Origin: Pseudomonas marginalis
GTDB taxonomy: Bacteria; Pseudomonadota; Gammaproteobacteria; Pseudomonadales; Pseudomonadaceae
Direction: 5' to 3'
Length of the DNA: 64,000 bases
Assembly: GCF_024169655.1 (NCBI RefSeq)
Contig: NZ_JALJWV010000001.1
Coordinates: 377,001-441,000, forward strand
Both the position numbers and the translations under genes were made by a program. Positions 52,155 through 61,089 of the stretch are shown here, piece by piece. How positions within the stretch are numbered: position 1 is the stretch's first letter; the number at the start of each line of letters is the position of its first letter. The notes below the pieces were generated by a model. The model saw only the letters and a program-made list of their open reading frames with translations. It had not been told where the DNA came from and searched no databases.

Positions 52155-54023
52155 TCAGGCGACCGGGCGAGCCAGGCCCTGTACTTGCTCGCGGATTTTT
52201 GCCGTGGCTTGCGGGCTGGCAACGCTGGCGTAACCCTTGACCAGTTGCTCGAAGTGCGTTTCGAACAGCCAGTTGCGGTCCTGCGGGTAGCGTTGCATAT
52301 GGCGCAGGTTGCGCTTGCGCAAGGCGTTGCGTAGCGCCGACGGGAAGATGCGCAGGTCGGCGATATCGATCAGTGCGAACTCGCCGTCATCCATCAGCAG
52401 CACGTTGCCCAGGTGCAGCGAACGGAAGTACACGCCGCGCTCATGAAGCTGGGCCATGAATTGGCCGAAACGTTCGATCAGCGATTCGCGCAGGCCACTG
52501 TCCAGGCTCTGCAGGGCTTGGCGCAGGGTCAAGCCGGGCAGTGGCGAGTAGCTGACGGCGCTGCTGGTGTCGGGCAGACCATACACGCCGAGAATCTGCG
52601 GCGTGGGAATACCCAGGCTGCGTAATTGTTCGGCGTTGCTGGCAAACCGCTCGGAGTAAGGGTTGAAGCTGCCCGAGGTATACCAGTGGCGTGCGCGGAA
52701 GACCTTGAGGAAACTGCCGTCTTCCAGGCGCAGGACTTTCGGGCCCAGGCCGTCGGCTTCAATTACATGGGCGTTGTGGCACAGTTGATCGAAGGCCTCG
52801 GCCTTGAGGGTTTGCACCGGCATGCGCAGCAGGCTGTGGCGGCGTTGGGCGATGCTCAGGCCGGCGATGATCGCCAAAGGAATCCACAGCAGGAACCAGT
52901 GCTCCTTGGGCCGCGACAGGATGCCGCCGCCCTCGGTCAGGCCGGCGCCGATGCCGTAGGCCAGCAGGGATGAGGCGAGGATGAACAGCGGTTGCGCCCG
53001 TTCTTTGAGGCTTTTGTACAGGCCCCAGCCGAGCATGAAGGCCCAAGGGATGAAGCCGATGATGCCGACGTAATACAGGACGCCCAGGGCAAAACTGTGG
53101 GGTTCGCGCAGTTGGTACTCGTCGACCTGAGCCAGGGTCAGGTACAGCTCGGAGTCGTAGCTGTGGCCGATCCACGGATGGTCGGCGATGCGCTGCAGCG
53201 TCATGCTCCACAGTTCGAAGCGGAACGAGCTGCCACGGTTGGTGATCAGTTCAGGGTAAAACAGCAAGAGCGCGGCGGCGCCCAGGACCAGGCCCGCGAT
53301 CATCAAGGCTGAGCGGCGGTTACGGCTGACAAAACTCATCCACAGGACAGCCAGGGTCAGTGCCACCAGCGGCGTGCGGGAACCGGTGGCCAGGACCGCG
53401 GCGGTCATGATGGCCAGGGCCGGTACGCTGAACCACAACACCGGCAAGCGCTGGCTGGTCATGCAGACATACAACCAGTAGACGGCAAAAAAACCGAACA
53501 CGTGGGAGCTGAGCAGCGGATTGTCGAGAGCACCGCGGCCGCCGATCATGCGCGTTTCCACGCCTGGCTCTAACCCTTTGGCGAAAGCCACCAGGTTGCA
53601 CAGGCACACCACCAGCGCAATCACCGCCGCACTGAAGAAAATCGGCTTGAACAGTTCGTTGCGGTAATGCAGCAACAGCCCGCAGCCGCCAAACAGCATG
53701 AAGGTGTGTAGCGGTTGCTTGAACAGGTAGATGTCGGGATGAAGCTCCGGACTCCAAAGCAGGCTGGCCATGGCCCAGGCGGAGAAGGCCAGGAAGGCGA
53801 TGGCCAGCGGCTCACGCAGCAATTCCCTGAATTCCCTGGGGCGCAGGCACAGCAGCAGCAACGTCGGCGCGCTGAACAGGGCGTAGTAGAGCTTGTGCAG
53901 CACATTGCGATTGGTGACGAAGAACAGCGAACTCAGCAAGAGCAACAAGCCGATGGGTAAAATCCATAGGACCAGGAAGTCGAAGACGCGATTTGAACCA
54001 TAGGTAAGGCGCTTGCACTGCAT
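52155..54023 (-). CDS. waaL: O-antigen ligase fused to a kinase-like domain lacking the catalytic Asp
   Basis: 622 residues. The first ~395 are a polytopic O-antigen ligase with about 10-12 membrane segments, a large periplasmic loop (ELITNRGSSFRFELWSMTL, HPWIGHSYDSELYLT) and REPHSFALGVLYYVGIIGF, typical of WaaL. A kinase-like domain follows (about 405-622): GPKVLRLEDGSFLKVF with a plausible ATP Lys, VYFRSLHLGNVLL in the catalytic loop and LIDIADLR with the DFG-position Asp553. The catalytic Asp is replaced by Ser535; Asn540 is retained. In P. aeruginosa ligase (PA4999) and kinase (PA4998) are separate genes. Start site not certain. Confidence 0.8.
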   Translation of the reverse strand: MQCKRLTYGSNRVFDFLVLWILPIGLLLLLSSLFFVTNRNVLHKLYYALFSAPTLLLLCLRPREFRELLREPLAIAFLAFSAWAMASLLWSPELHPDIYLFKQPLHTFMLFGGCGLLLHYRNELFKPIFFSAAVIALVVCLCNLVAFAKGLEPGVETRMIGGRGALDNPLLSSHVFGFFAVYWLYVCMTSQRLPVLWFSVPALAIMTAAVLATGSRTPLVALTLAVLWMSFVSRNRRSALMIAGLVLGAAALLLFYPELITNRGSSFRFELWSMTLQRIADHPWIGHSYDSELYLTLAQVDEYQLREPHSFALGVLYYVGIIGFIPWAFMLGWGLYKSLKERAQPLFILASSLLAYGIGAGLTEGGGILSRPKEHWFLLWIPLAIIAGLSIAQRRHSLLRMPVQTLKAEAFDQLCHNAHVIEADGLGPKVLRLEDGSFLKVFRARHWYTSGSFNPYSERFASNAEQLRSLGIPTPQILGVYGLPDTSSAVSYSPLPGLTLRQALQSLDSGLRESLIERFGQFMAQLHERGVYFRSLHLGNVLLMDDGEFALIDIADLRIFPSALRNALRKRNLRHMQRYPQDRNWLFETHFEQLVKGYASVASPQATAKIREQVQGLARPVA

Positions 54024-54076
54024 ACGGTAAAAGCCATTTCAGAAAGGGAAAGCCGACCATCTTAGAGTAGTGGCTA

Positions 54077-54082
54077 TATAAT
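54077..54082 (+). promoter_or_regulatory. Possible -10 element for msbA
   Basis: A perfect TATAAT about 100 bases before the msbA start, in the gap to the divergent waaL-kinase gene. No good -35 is seen at 17 bases, so the site is tentative. Confidence 0.4.
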
Positions 54083-54182
54083 GTCGCCGGTCGGATTCAA
54101 CCGGCCCGTGGGTCATAGCGGGTGCAAGTACAACAGAGAAGCTGTGCTAAAGTCAGCCTCCTTTTTCAAAACGCCGCGTGAT

Positions 54183-55988
54183 ATGACCGACTCCAGTCCG
54201 AGCGCAAGCCCTTCGAGCTTGAAAATATACTTCCGCCTGCTCAGCTACGTCAGGCCCTACGCGGGCTTGTTCGCGCTGAGTATCGTCGGATTTCTGATTT
54301 TCGCGTCGACCCAGCCGATGCTGGGTTACATCCTCAAGTACTTTGTCGACGGCCTTTCGAACCCGCAAGCCGTGCTGTTCCCCAGTGTGCCGCTCCTGCG
54401 GGACCTGCAATTGCTGCAGGCCGTGCCGCTGCTGATCATCCTGATTGCCGCCTGGCAGGGTCTGGGTTCGTTTCTTGGTAATTACCTGCTGGCCAAGGTT
54501 TCCCTGGGTCTGGTCCACGACCTGCGGGTGCAGTTGTTCAACAACCTGCTGACGTTGCCCAATCGCTACTTCGACAATCACAACTCCGGGCACCTGATTT
54601 CCCGCATCACCTTCAACGTGACCATGGTCACGGGGGCGGCGACCGATGCGATCAAGGTGGTGATTCGCGAAGGCATGACAGTGCTCTTCCTGTTCGCTTC
54701 GCTGCTGTTCATGAACTGGCGCCTGACGCTGGTGATGATCGCCATCCTGCCGTTGATTGCGGTGATGGTCAGCACGGCCAGCAAGAAATTCCGCAAACAG
54801 AGCAAGAAGATCCAGGTGGCCATGGGCGACGTGACGCACGTGGCCTCCGAAACCATCCAGGGCTACCGCGTAGTGCGCAGCTTCGGCGGCGAGGTCTACG
54901 AGGAAAAACGCTTCCTCAAGGCCAGCCTGGGCAACACCAACAAGCAACTGCGCATGACCCGCACCGGGGCGATCTACACCCCGGCGTTGCAACTGGTGAT
55001 CTACACCGCGATGGCGGTGCTGATGTTCCTGGTGCTTTACCTGCGCGGCGATGCATCGGCCGGCGACATGGTGGCCTACATCACCTTGGCCGGTCTGCTG
55101 CCCAAGCCGATCCGCCAACTGTCGGAAGTCAGCTCGACCATCCAGAAGGGTGTGGCGGGCGCCGAAAGCATTTTCGAGCAACTGGACGAAGAGCCTGAAG
55201 TCGACAACGGCACAATCGAACGCGACAAGGTCAGCGGCCGCCTGGAAGTGCGTAACCTCAACTTCACCTACCCTGGCACCGAACGCCATGTGCTCAAGGA
55301 CATCAGCTTTACCGCCGAGCCTGGGCATATGATCGCTCTGGTGGGGCGCTCGGGCAGCGGCAAGTCGACCCTGGCCAGCCTGATCCCGCGTTTCTACCAC
55401 CATGAAAGCGGTGAAATCCTGCTCGATGGTGTCGAGATCGAAGACTACAAACTGCTCAACCTGCGCAAGCACATCGCCCAGGTGACCCAGCACGTGACCC
55501 TGTTCAGCGACACCGTGACCAACAACATCGCCTACGGCGATTTGGCTGGCGCACCACGGGCCGACGTCGAAGCTGCCGCGATGGATGCCAACGCCAAGGA
55601 CTTCATCGACCAGTTGCCTAAAGGTTTCGACACCCAGGTCGGCGAAAACGGCGTGCTGCTGTCCGGCGGTCAACGCCAGCGCCTGGCCATTGCCCGCGCC
55701 CTGCTCAAGAATGCGCCGCTGCTGATACTCGACGAGGCCACCTCGGCCCTCGATACCGAGTCCGAGCGCCACATTCAGGCGGCGCTGGACAAGGTCATGC
55801 AAGGCCGCACGACCCTGGTGATTGCGCACCGCCTGTCCACCATCGAGAAGGCTGACCTGATCCTGGTGATGGACGACGGGCGTATTGTCGAGCGTGGCAC
55901 TCACAGCCAATTGCTCGCCCAGAACGGCTATTACGCCCGCCTGCATGCCATGGGCCTGGATGCGCCGGTGTCGGCGGATATCACCTGA
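54183..55988 (+). CDS. msbA: Lipid A export ATP-binding/permease protein
   Basis: 601 residues, a half-transporter ABC exporter: six membrane segments (about 20-320), then an ATPase with Walker A GRSGSGKSTLAS, the signature LSGGQRQRLAIARA and Walker B LLILDEATSALD, H-loop AHRLST. It flips lipid A-core across the inner membrane. The start at 54183 gives a family-like cytosolic N-terminus; the upstream reading from 54081 runs through the promoter region. Followed by a hairpin. Confidence 0.96.
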   Translation: MTDSSPSASPSSLKIYFRLLSYVRPYAGLFALSIVGFLIFASTQPMLGYILKYFVDGLSNPQAVLFPSVPLLRDLQLLQAVPLLIILIAAWQGLGSFLGNYLLAKVSLGLVHDLRVQLFNNLLTLPNRYFDNHNSGHLISRITFNVTMVTGAATDAIKVVIREGMTVLFLFASLLFMNWRLTLVMIAILPLIAVMVSTASKKFRKQSKKIQVAMGDVTHVASETIQGYRVVRSFGGEVYEEKRFLKASLGNTNKQLRMTRTGAIYTPALQLVIYTAMAVLMFLVLYLRGDASAGDMVAYITLAGLLPKPIRQLSEVSSTIQKGVAGAESIFEQLDEEPEVDNGTIERDKVSGRLEVRNLNFTYPGTERHVLKDISFTAEPGHMIALVGRSGSGKSTLASLIPRFYHHESGEILLDGVEIEDYKLLNLRKHIAQVTQHVTLFSDTVTNNIAYGDLAGAPRADVEAAAMDANAKDFIDQLPKGFDTQVGENGVLLSGGQRQRLAIARALLKNAPLLILDEATSALDTESERHIQAALDKVMQGRTTLVIAHRLSTIEKADLILVMDDGRIVERGTHSQLLAQNGYYARLHAMGLDAPVSADIT

Positions 55989-55991
55989 CAC

Positions 55992-56024
55992 CGTGGGTGA
56001 GGCGGGCAATCTGCCTCACCCACG
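55992..56024 (+). terminator. Hairpin after msbA
   Basis: CGTGGGTGAGGC and GCCTCACCCACG form a perfect 12-bp stem with a nine-base loop, four bases after the msbA stop. It is followed by TTCCTGC, so the U-run is weak; may be a terminator of low efficiency or an mRNA 3' stabiliser. Confidence 0.6.
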
Positions 56025-56072
56025 TTCCTGCAACATCTTCTGTCACACCCCCACAAGCCTCCTGTAACCCTG

Positions 56073-56081
56073 TGCTAATAT
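56073..56081 (+). promoter_or_regulatory. Extended -10 element for hldE
   Basis: TGCTAATAT combines the extended TG with a TAATAT hexamer (56076-56081), 35 bases before the hldE start. No clear -35, which an extended -10 can do without. Confidence 0.5.
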
Positions 56082-56115
56082 CGCGCCCCTGTTCATTTTG
56101 TATGTGGGTTGCTCC

Positions 56116-57540
56116 ATGAAGTTGTCCATGCCGCGATTCGATCAAGCCCCTGTCTTGGTGGTCGGCGATGTCATGCTCGACCGTTACTGGCATGGCGGAA
56201 CCTCACGGATTTCCCCTGAGGCGCCGGTACCGGTAGTCAAGGTCGAGCAAATCGAAGACCGTCCAGGTGGCGCTGCCAACGTTGCCCTCAATATTGCCGC
56301 CCTCGGCGCCCCAGCCTCCCTGGTGGGCGTGACCGGCGACGACGAAGCCGCCGACAGCCTGGCCAACAGCCTGCGCGGTGCCGGCGTGCGCGCGTTGTTC
56401 CAGCGCATTGCCCATCAGCCGACCATCGTCAAGCTGCGGGTCATGAGCCGTCACCAGCAATTGCTGCGTATCGATTTCGAAGAACCCTTCGCCACCGACG
56501 CCCTGGCCCTCAGTGCGCAGGTCGATGAGTTGCTCGAAGGCATCAAGGTGCTGGTGTTGTCCGACTACGGCAAAGGCGCCCTGAAGAACCACCAGATGCT
56601 GATCCAGGCCGCCAAGGCCCGCAACATCCCGGTGTTGGCCGATCCCAAGGGCAAGGACTTCTCGATCTATCGCGGCGCCAGCCTGATCACGCCGAACCTC
56701 AGCGAGTTCGAAGCCATCGTCGGCGGTTGCGCCGATGAGCACGAACTGGTGAGCAAGGGGGCAGCGCTGATGGCCGAACTGGACCTGGGCGCCTTGCTGG
56801 TGACCCGCGGTGAGCACGGCATGACCTTGCTGCGCCCGGGCTACTCGGCGATGCACCTGCCGGCGCGTGCGCGTGAAGTGTTCGACGTCACTGGCGCCGG
56901 CGATACCGTGATTTCCACCCTGGCTGCGTCCATCGCGGCCGGCGAGGAATTGCCCCACGCGGTTGCCCTGGCCAACCTGGCGGCGGGTATCGTGGTCGGC
57001 AAGCTCGGCACCGCCGCGATCAGCGCGCCGGAGTTGCGCCGTGCGATCCAGCGTTCCGAAGGCTCGGAGCGCGGCGTGTTGAGTCTCGAGCAATTGCTGC
57101 TGGCGATTGACGACGCGCGCGCCCACAACGAAAGCATTGTGTTCACCAACGGCTGCTTCGACATTTTGCATGCCGGTCATGTGACGTACCTGGAGCAGGC
57201 GCGTGCCCAAGGCGATCGCCTGATCGTCGCGGTCAATGACGATGCGTCGGTCAGCCGCCTGAAAGGACCGGGTCGTCCGATCAACAGTGTCGATCGGCGC
57301 ATGGCAGTCCTGGCTGGCCTGGGCGCGGTGGACTGGGTGATCAGCTTCCCCGAAGCGACCCCGGAAAACCTGCTGGCCCAGGTCAAGCCCGACGTGCTGG
57401 TCAAGGGCGGCGACTATTCCGTCGACCAGGTGGTTGGGGCCGACATCGTCAGCGCCTACGGCGGCAAGGTTAAAGTGCTGGGGTTGGTTGAAAACAGCTC
57501 GACCACCGCGATTGTAGAAAAAATCCGCAACCGCGAATAA
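56116..57540 (+). CDS. hldE: Bifunctional heptose-7-phosphate kinase/heptose-1-phosphate adenylyltransferase
   Basis: 474 residues. The N-terminal ~320 residues are a PfkB-type kinase (VVGDVMLDRYWHG, RPGGAANVALN, DVTGAGDTVISTLAA); the C-terminal ~150 a nucleotidyltransferase (FTNGCFDILHAGHVTYLE, INSVDRRMAVL). Together they make ADP-heptose for waaC and waaF. The start at 56116 gives the usual MKLSMPRFDQAPVLVVGD; a start at 56098 adds six residues. Confidence 0.97.
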   Translation: MKLSMPRFDQAPVLVVGDVMLDRYWHGGTSRISPEAPVPVVKVEQIEDRPGGAANVALNIAALGAPASLVGVTGDDEAADSLANSLRGAGVRALFQRIAHQPTIVKLRVMSRHQQLLRIDFEEPFATDALALSAQVDELLEGIKVLVLSDYGKGALKNHQMLIQAAKARNIPVLADPKGKDFSIYRGASLITPNLSEFEAIVGGCADEHELVSKGAALMAELDLGALLVTRGEHGMTLLRPGYSAMHLPARAREVFDVTGAGDTVISTLAASIAAGEELPHAVALANLAAGIVVGKLGTAAISAPELRRAIQRSEGSERGVLSLEQLLLAIDDARAHNESIVFTNGCFDILHAGHVTYLEQARAQGDRLIVAVNDDASVSRLKGPGRPINSVDRRMAVLAGLGAVDWVISFPEATPENLLAQVKPDVLVKGGDYSVDQVVGADIVSAYGGKVKVLGLVENSSTTAIVEKIRNRE

Positions 57541-57551
57541 GGCTCACGGCA

Positions 57552-57577
57552 GTAGGAGCGGGCGTGCTCGCTCCTAC
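57552..57577. repeat. REP palindrome after hldE
   Basis: GTAGGAGC and GCTCCTAC enclose the GGGCGTGCTC core. The element supplies the last bases, including the stop codon, of the convergent gene ending at 57574. Confidence 0.75.
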
Positions 57578-58539
57578 GGTCTGGCCTTCTTCGGCACGAT
57601 CTTACGCAACATCTGCCGCGCCTTGCCGGTCAGGCGCTTGAGTTTCGACTCTTTCTCCGGGGCTGCCAGGCCCTGCTGCCTGAGCCAATCCTTCCAACGA
57701 ATCCGCTCGTCGCGCACCACCCAGCCGTCCTGCTGGGCGAAGCTCTCCGCCAGGTACAAACCCCGCGTGCTGGCCGGGTAGAGCTGATCTTTCTTGACGG
57801 TATACAGCTCGGCGAGGGGTTGGCCGTCCTTCAATGGCATCAGGTACAGGTCCGGGCGCTGGCGGTCCAGGCGCGCGACCAGTTGATCGCCTTCGAGTCG
57901 CTCATCCACATGGAACAGGCTCAGGGACTTGGCTTCCTTGGGCACTTCCAGGCGCAAGTCATAAATCAACTGCAGCGACGCTGTGGGCAAGTGGACGTAG
58001 GCCCGTGGACGCTCGATCAGTTGCGTGGTCGCGCAGCGCACCGGGCGGGCTGCACCGGACAAGGGGCTCAAGCGAAACGGCAGGGCTTCGCGGTAATGCA
58101 GCGCGGTGGAGTAGGGCGCCGGTAGCCAGGTGTCGTTGAAGCGCCCGCTGAGCCAGCCTTCGGGCGTCTCCAGCAGGCACTCTTCGGCAATTTCCTGGAT
58201 GGCGGTGTGCAGCGGCAGGTTCAGCTCATGGGCGGGGACGTAGCCGGAAATCAGCTTGAGCACCACGTCGCCACGGTCCTGGCGGCGTTGGCGTACCAGC
58301 ACCCAGTAATCCTTGTTTTGCCAATGCAGGGTCAGGCGTACCGACACGCCGAGGTTGGCCAGTTCGAGGGCGAAACGCTCAGGGTCTGCCACGTCTACCG
58401 GCTTGCGCCGTTGCAGGGTCTGGGCAAAGTTGAGCGGCATGCCCACGCTCTGGTAGCTCAGGCCTTCGGGGGTGGCTTCGACGTGCAGCGGCAGAGTCTT
58501 GAAGTTGCTGGGGTTTTTTCTTATGAGCGTTCGCGACAT
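57574..58539 (-). CDS. Conserved Pseudomonas protein of unknown function
   Basis: 321 residues, no signal peptide or membrane segment. The N-terminus is basic (MSRTLIRKNPSNFKTLP), then a mixed alpha/beta part (LNLPLHTAIQEIAEECLLETPEGW contains a Nudix-like Glu-rich stretch AIQEIAEECL but no full Nudix box) and a basic C-terminus (KRLTGKARQMLRKIVPKK). The REE-like EIAEE could suggest a Nudix relative, unproven. Syntenic with PA4993-like genes. Database annotation as a 'metal ABC transporter ATPase' for its relatives would not be supported by any motif here. Confidence 0.7.
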   Translation of the reverse strand: MSRTLIRKNPSNFKTLPLHVEATPEGLSYQSVGMPLNFAQTLQRRKPVDVADPERFALELANLGVSVRLTLHWQNKDYWVLVRQRRQDRGDVVLKLISGYVPAHELNLPLHTAIQEIAEECLLETPEGWLSGRFNDTWLPAPYSTALHYREALPFRLSPLSGAARPVRCATTQLIERPRAYVHLPTASLQLIYDLRLEVPKEAKSLSLFHVDERLEGDQLVARLDRQRPDLYLMPLKDGQPLAELYTVKKDQLYPASTRGLYLAESFAQQDGWVVRDERIRWKDWLRQQGLAAPEKESKLKRLTGKARQMLRKIVPKKARP

Positions 58540-58579
58540 GTCGGCTCCTTCTTACGTCGGGGCGGCCGCGTCGGCGGCA

Positions 58580-59392
58580 TCATAGTTGACGAATGACCTG
58601 GGCAGCGGTCGCCACGTTGTGAGCCAGGTGTAGCGGATTAATGGTCCCGACAATAGCACTGGCGACGCCCGTTTGCGCAAACAACAACATGAAACTGGCA
58701 CGTATGGGGTCCATTCCCGGCTCCAGGCACACATGGCCGCTGGCGAGGGCTTTTTTTACCAGGATGCCTTTGCCATGGGCGGCCGCATAATCAATGACGG
58801 CTTTCTCGGCCTGTTCGTTCAAATTGTAGGTGACCATCGCGCAATCACCCTGTTCCAGAGCCTTCACGCCGCCTTCGACGGTTTTGCCGGAGAAGCCGAA
58901 ACCGCGAATTTTGCCCTCTTGTTTCAAGTCCGCGAGGCTCTGGTACACCTCGCAGTCGTTGAGGATGTGCAGGTCGTTGCCGTCGGAATGCACCAGCACC
59001 AGGTCGATGAAGTCGGTTTCCAAGCGTTTCAAGCTGCGTTCGATCGACAGCCGGGTATGCGCCGCGCTGAAGTCGTGACGGGACACGCCATTGTCGAACT
59101 CTTCGCCGACCTTGCTGACAATCACCCACTCGTTGCGCTGGCCACGCAACAGCGGCCCCAGGCGTTCTTCACTACGGCCGTAGGCCGGCGCGGTATCGAT
59201 CAGGTTGATGCCCAACTGACGGGCCTGGCGCAGTAGCAGGCGCGCTTCGTCATCATCGGGAATCTGGAAACCGCTGGGGTATTTCACCCCCTGGTCGCGA
59301 CCGAGCTTGACGGTGCCCAGGCCCAGCGGCGACACCAGCAGGCCAGTACTGCCCAGCGGGCGGTGCAGGTCGTGCAGGGTGGGCAGGCTCAT
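58580..59392 (-). CDS. Aldo/keto reductase family protein
   Basis: 270 residues, slightly shorter than classic AKRs. TIM-barrel motifs: LGLGTVKLGRDQGVKYP, INLIDTAPAYGRSEERLG (catalytic Asp and Tyr), WVIVSKVG (Lys), FIDLVLVHSDG (His). It probably reduces an aldehyde or ketone with NADPH; substrate unknown. The ATG at 59392 overlaps the stop of the FAD oxidoreductase upstream (ATGA), so they form one transcript. Confidence 0.9.
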   Translation of the reverse strand: MSLPTLHDLHRPLGSTGLLVSPLGLGTVKLGRDQGVKYPSGFQIPDDDEARLLLRQARQLGINLIDTAPAYGRSEERLGPLLRGQRNEWVIVSKVGEEFDNGVSRHDFSAAHTRLSIERSLKRLETDFIDLVLVHSDGNDLHILNDCEVYQSLADLKQEGKIRGFGFSGKTVEGGVKALEQGDCAMVTYNLNEQAEKAVIDYAAAHGKGILVKKALASGHVCLEPGMDPIRASFMLLFAQTGVASAIVGTINPLHLAHNVATAAQVIRQL

Positions 59393-60564
59393 GGCAACAG
59401 TTGCTCCCAGGCCGGTTGGCCGATGGCCGGTTTGGGCAGCTCGGGCAGCGCAGTGGCAGGGCCGGGTTGGATGCCGTCGCGTTCGAGGGCGTGGATCACC
59501 CGGTCGGCGAAGTCTGGCGCCAGGGCCAGTTTGGTCGGCCAGCCTACGAGCAGACGGCCCTGTTCGGCGAGGAAGGCGTTGTCGGGGCGCGTCAGGCCCG
59601 ACTGCAGCGGCTCGGCACGGTCGACGCGCAGGGTGGCCCACTCGGTGTGGCTCATGTCGATCCACGGCAGCAGATGTGCCAGCTCTTTCTGGGCGGTGGC
59701 GATTTGCTCTTCAGGCGTGCGCGCTACACCTTCGGCCTCGGCGATATCGCCGCCCATGTACCACACCCAGTTGCCATCGGCGGCCGGGTGCGTGGTCACG
59801 GTGATGCGCGGTTTGGTGCCGCCGCCCAGGCAGTGGGCGTACAGGGGCTTCAGGCCGGGACCCTTGGCGATGATCATGTGCAGCGGGCGTATTTGCATGG
59901 CCGGCTGGCTCAGGCCCAGGACGGCGAGCAGGTCGGCCGTGCCGCCGCCGGCGCTCAAGATGATGCGCTGGGCGCGGATCTCGCGACCGTCGACTTTCAA
60001 GCCGACCAGTGTGTCGTTTTCCCGCAGCGGTTCGATGTGCTGCGCGGCGAGCAAACCGTCGCCGGCCAGCTGCGCCAGGCGTTCGATCAGGCTGGGTACA
60101 TCGATGACCAATTCCGCCAGGCGATAGACCTTGCCCTTGAAACGACGGTCTTGCAGGGCCAGCGGCAGGTCGTCGCCTTTGACCTGATCGACACGGCCGC
60201 GCACGGCCTTGCTGGCGAAAAAGCTGGTGAGATTGCCCGCGAGTGTGCCGGGGGACCACAGGTAATGGGCTTCGGAGAGCAGGCGCACGCCGGTCAGGTC
60301 CAGCTCGCCGTTACCGGCCATGGCCTCGCGCCAGCGCCGCGGCATATCGGCAATCGCTTCTGAGGCCCCGGTGAGGGCGCCGTGCAGCGCGTATTTCGCA
60401 CCGCCGTGAATGATGCCCTGGGACTTCACGCTTTGCCCGCCACCCAGGGTGGCGTTTTCCACCAGCACCGTGGAAAACCCCTGGCGGCGCAGGCGTGCAT
60501 TCAGCCAGAGGCCGGCAACTCCGGCGCCGACAATCAGAACGTCGGTGGAAATAACGGATGGCAT
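59389..60564 (-). CDS. FAD-dependent oxidoreductase (DAO family)
   Basis: 391 residues. The dinucleotide-binding DVLIVGAGVAGLWLNARLRR at the N-terminus and a DAO-type layout (LVENATLGGGQS, IILSAGGGTADLLAVLG, VGWPTKLALAPDFADR) point to an amine/2-hydroxyacid oxidising flavoprotein of the LhgO/GlpD-like kind. Substrate unknown. The start at 60564 is preceded by GAGG. Coupled to the aldo/keto reductase downstream, which suggests linked redox steps. Confidence 0.87.
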   Translation of the reverse strand: MPSVISTDVLIVGAGVAGLWLNARLRRQGFSTVLVENATLGGGQSVKSQGIIHGGAKYALHGALTGASEAIADMPRRWREAMAGNGELDLTGVRLLSEAHYLWSPGTLAGNLTSFFASKAVRGRVDQVKGDDLPLALQDRRFKGKVYRLAELVIDVPSLIERLAQLAGDGLLAAQHIEPLRENDTLVGLKVDGREIRAQRIILSAGGGTADLLAVLGLSQPAMQIRPLHMIIAKGPGLKPLYAHCLGGGTKPRITVTTHPAADGNWVWYMGGDIAEAEGVARTPEEQIATAQKELAHLLPWIDMSHTEWATLRVDRAEPLQSGLTRPDNAFLAEQGRLLVGWPTKLALAPDFADRVIHALERDGIQPGPATALPELPKPAIGQPAWEQLLP

Positions 60565-60649
60565 GGGCAACCTCAGTGTTCAAATCAAGGTGCCAAGTAT
60601 ACAGACTCAACGGATCGATCTTTGCCCGGGATCAATATTAGGAGGGCTG

Positions 60650-60985
60650 TCAGTGCCCGGCGGTTTTCGAAAACAACTGAATCACCACCACGCCCAGCAC
60701 GATCAATCCCATCCCGAGCATCGCCGGCAGATCGAGCTTTTGCCCATAGATAAACAGCGCCGCAATGCTGACCATCACAATGCCCATCCCGGCCCAAACT
60801 GCGTAGGCCACACCCACCGGCACGGTGCGCACCACCAGGGTCAGCATCCAGAACGCCACGCCGTAGCCGACGATCACCAGCAGCAGCGGGATCGGTGTGC
60901 TCAAGCCCTTGATGGCTTTCATGGAAACGGTGGCGATCACTTCCGAGCAGATGGCGATGGCGAGGTAATAGTAGGCGGGGGTCAT
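60650..60985 (-). CDS. Small multidrug resistance (SMR) efflux protein
   Basis: 111 residues, four membrane segments. Glu15 in AIAICSEVIATVSMK corresponds to the essential Glu14 of EmrE; YAVWAGMGIVMVSIAA is the third-helix signature of the QAC subtype. It exports cationic drugs for protons, as a dimer in the inner membrane. Divergent from the LysR gene, which could regulate it; 92 bases separate their starts. Confidence 0.92.
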   Translation of the reverse strand: MTPAYYYLAIAICSEVIATVSMKAIKGLSTPIPLLLVIVGYGVAFWMLTLVVRTVPVGVAYAVWAGMGIVMVSIAALFIYGQKLDLPAMLGMGLIVLGVVVIQLFSKTAGH

Positions 60986-61089
60986 GGGGGCAGTCCTCGG
61001 TGTAGAGCGCGCTGGATAAGGTCGGCATTTTAGCGCGTCGCCAGATGGGGTAAAGTCATTACCTATCCGAATTAAAGATGGGTTACGCC

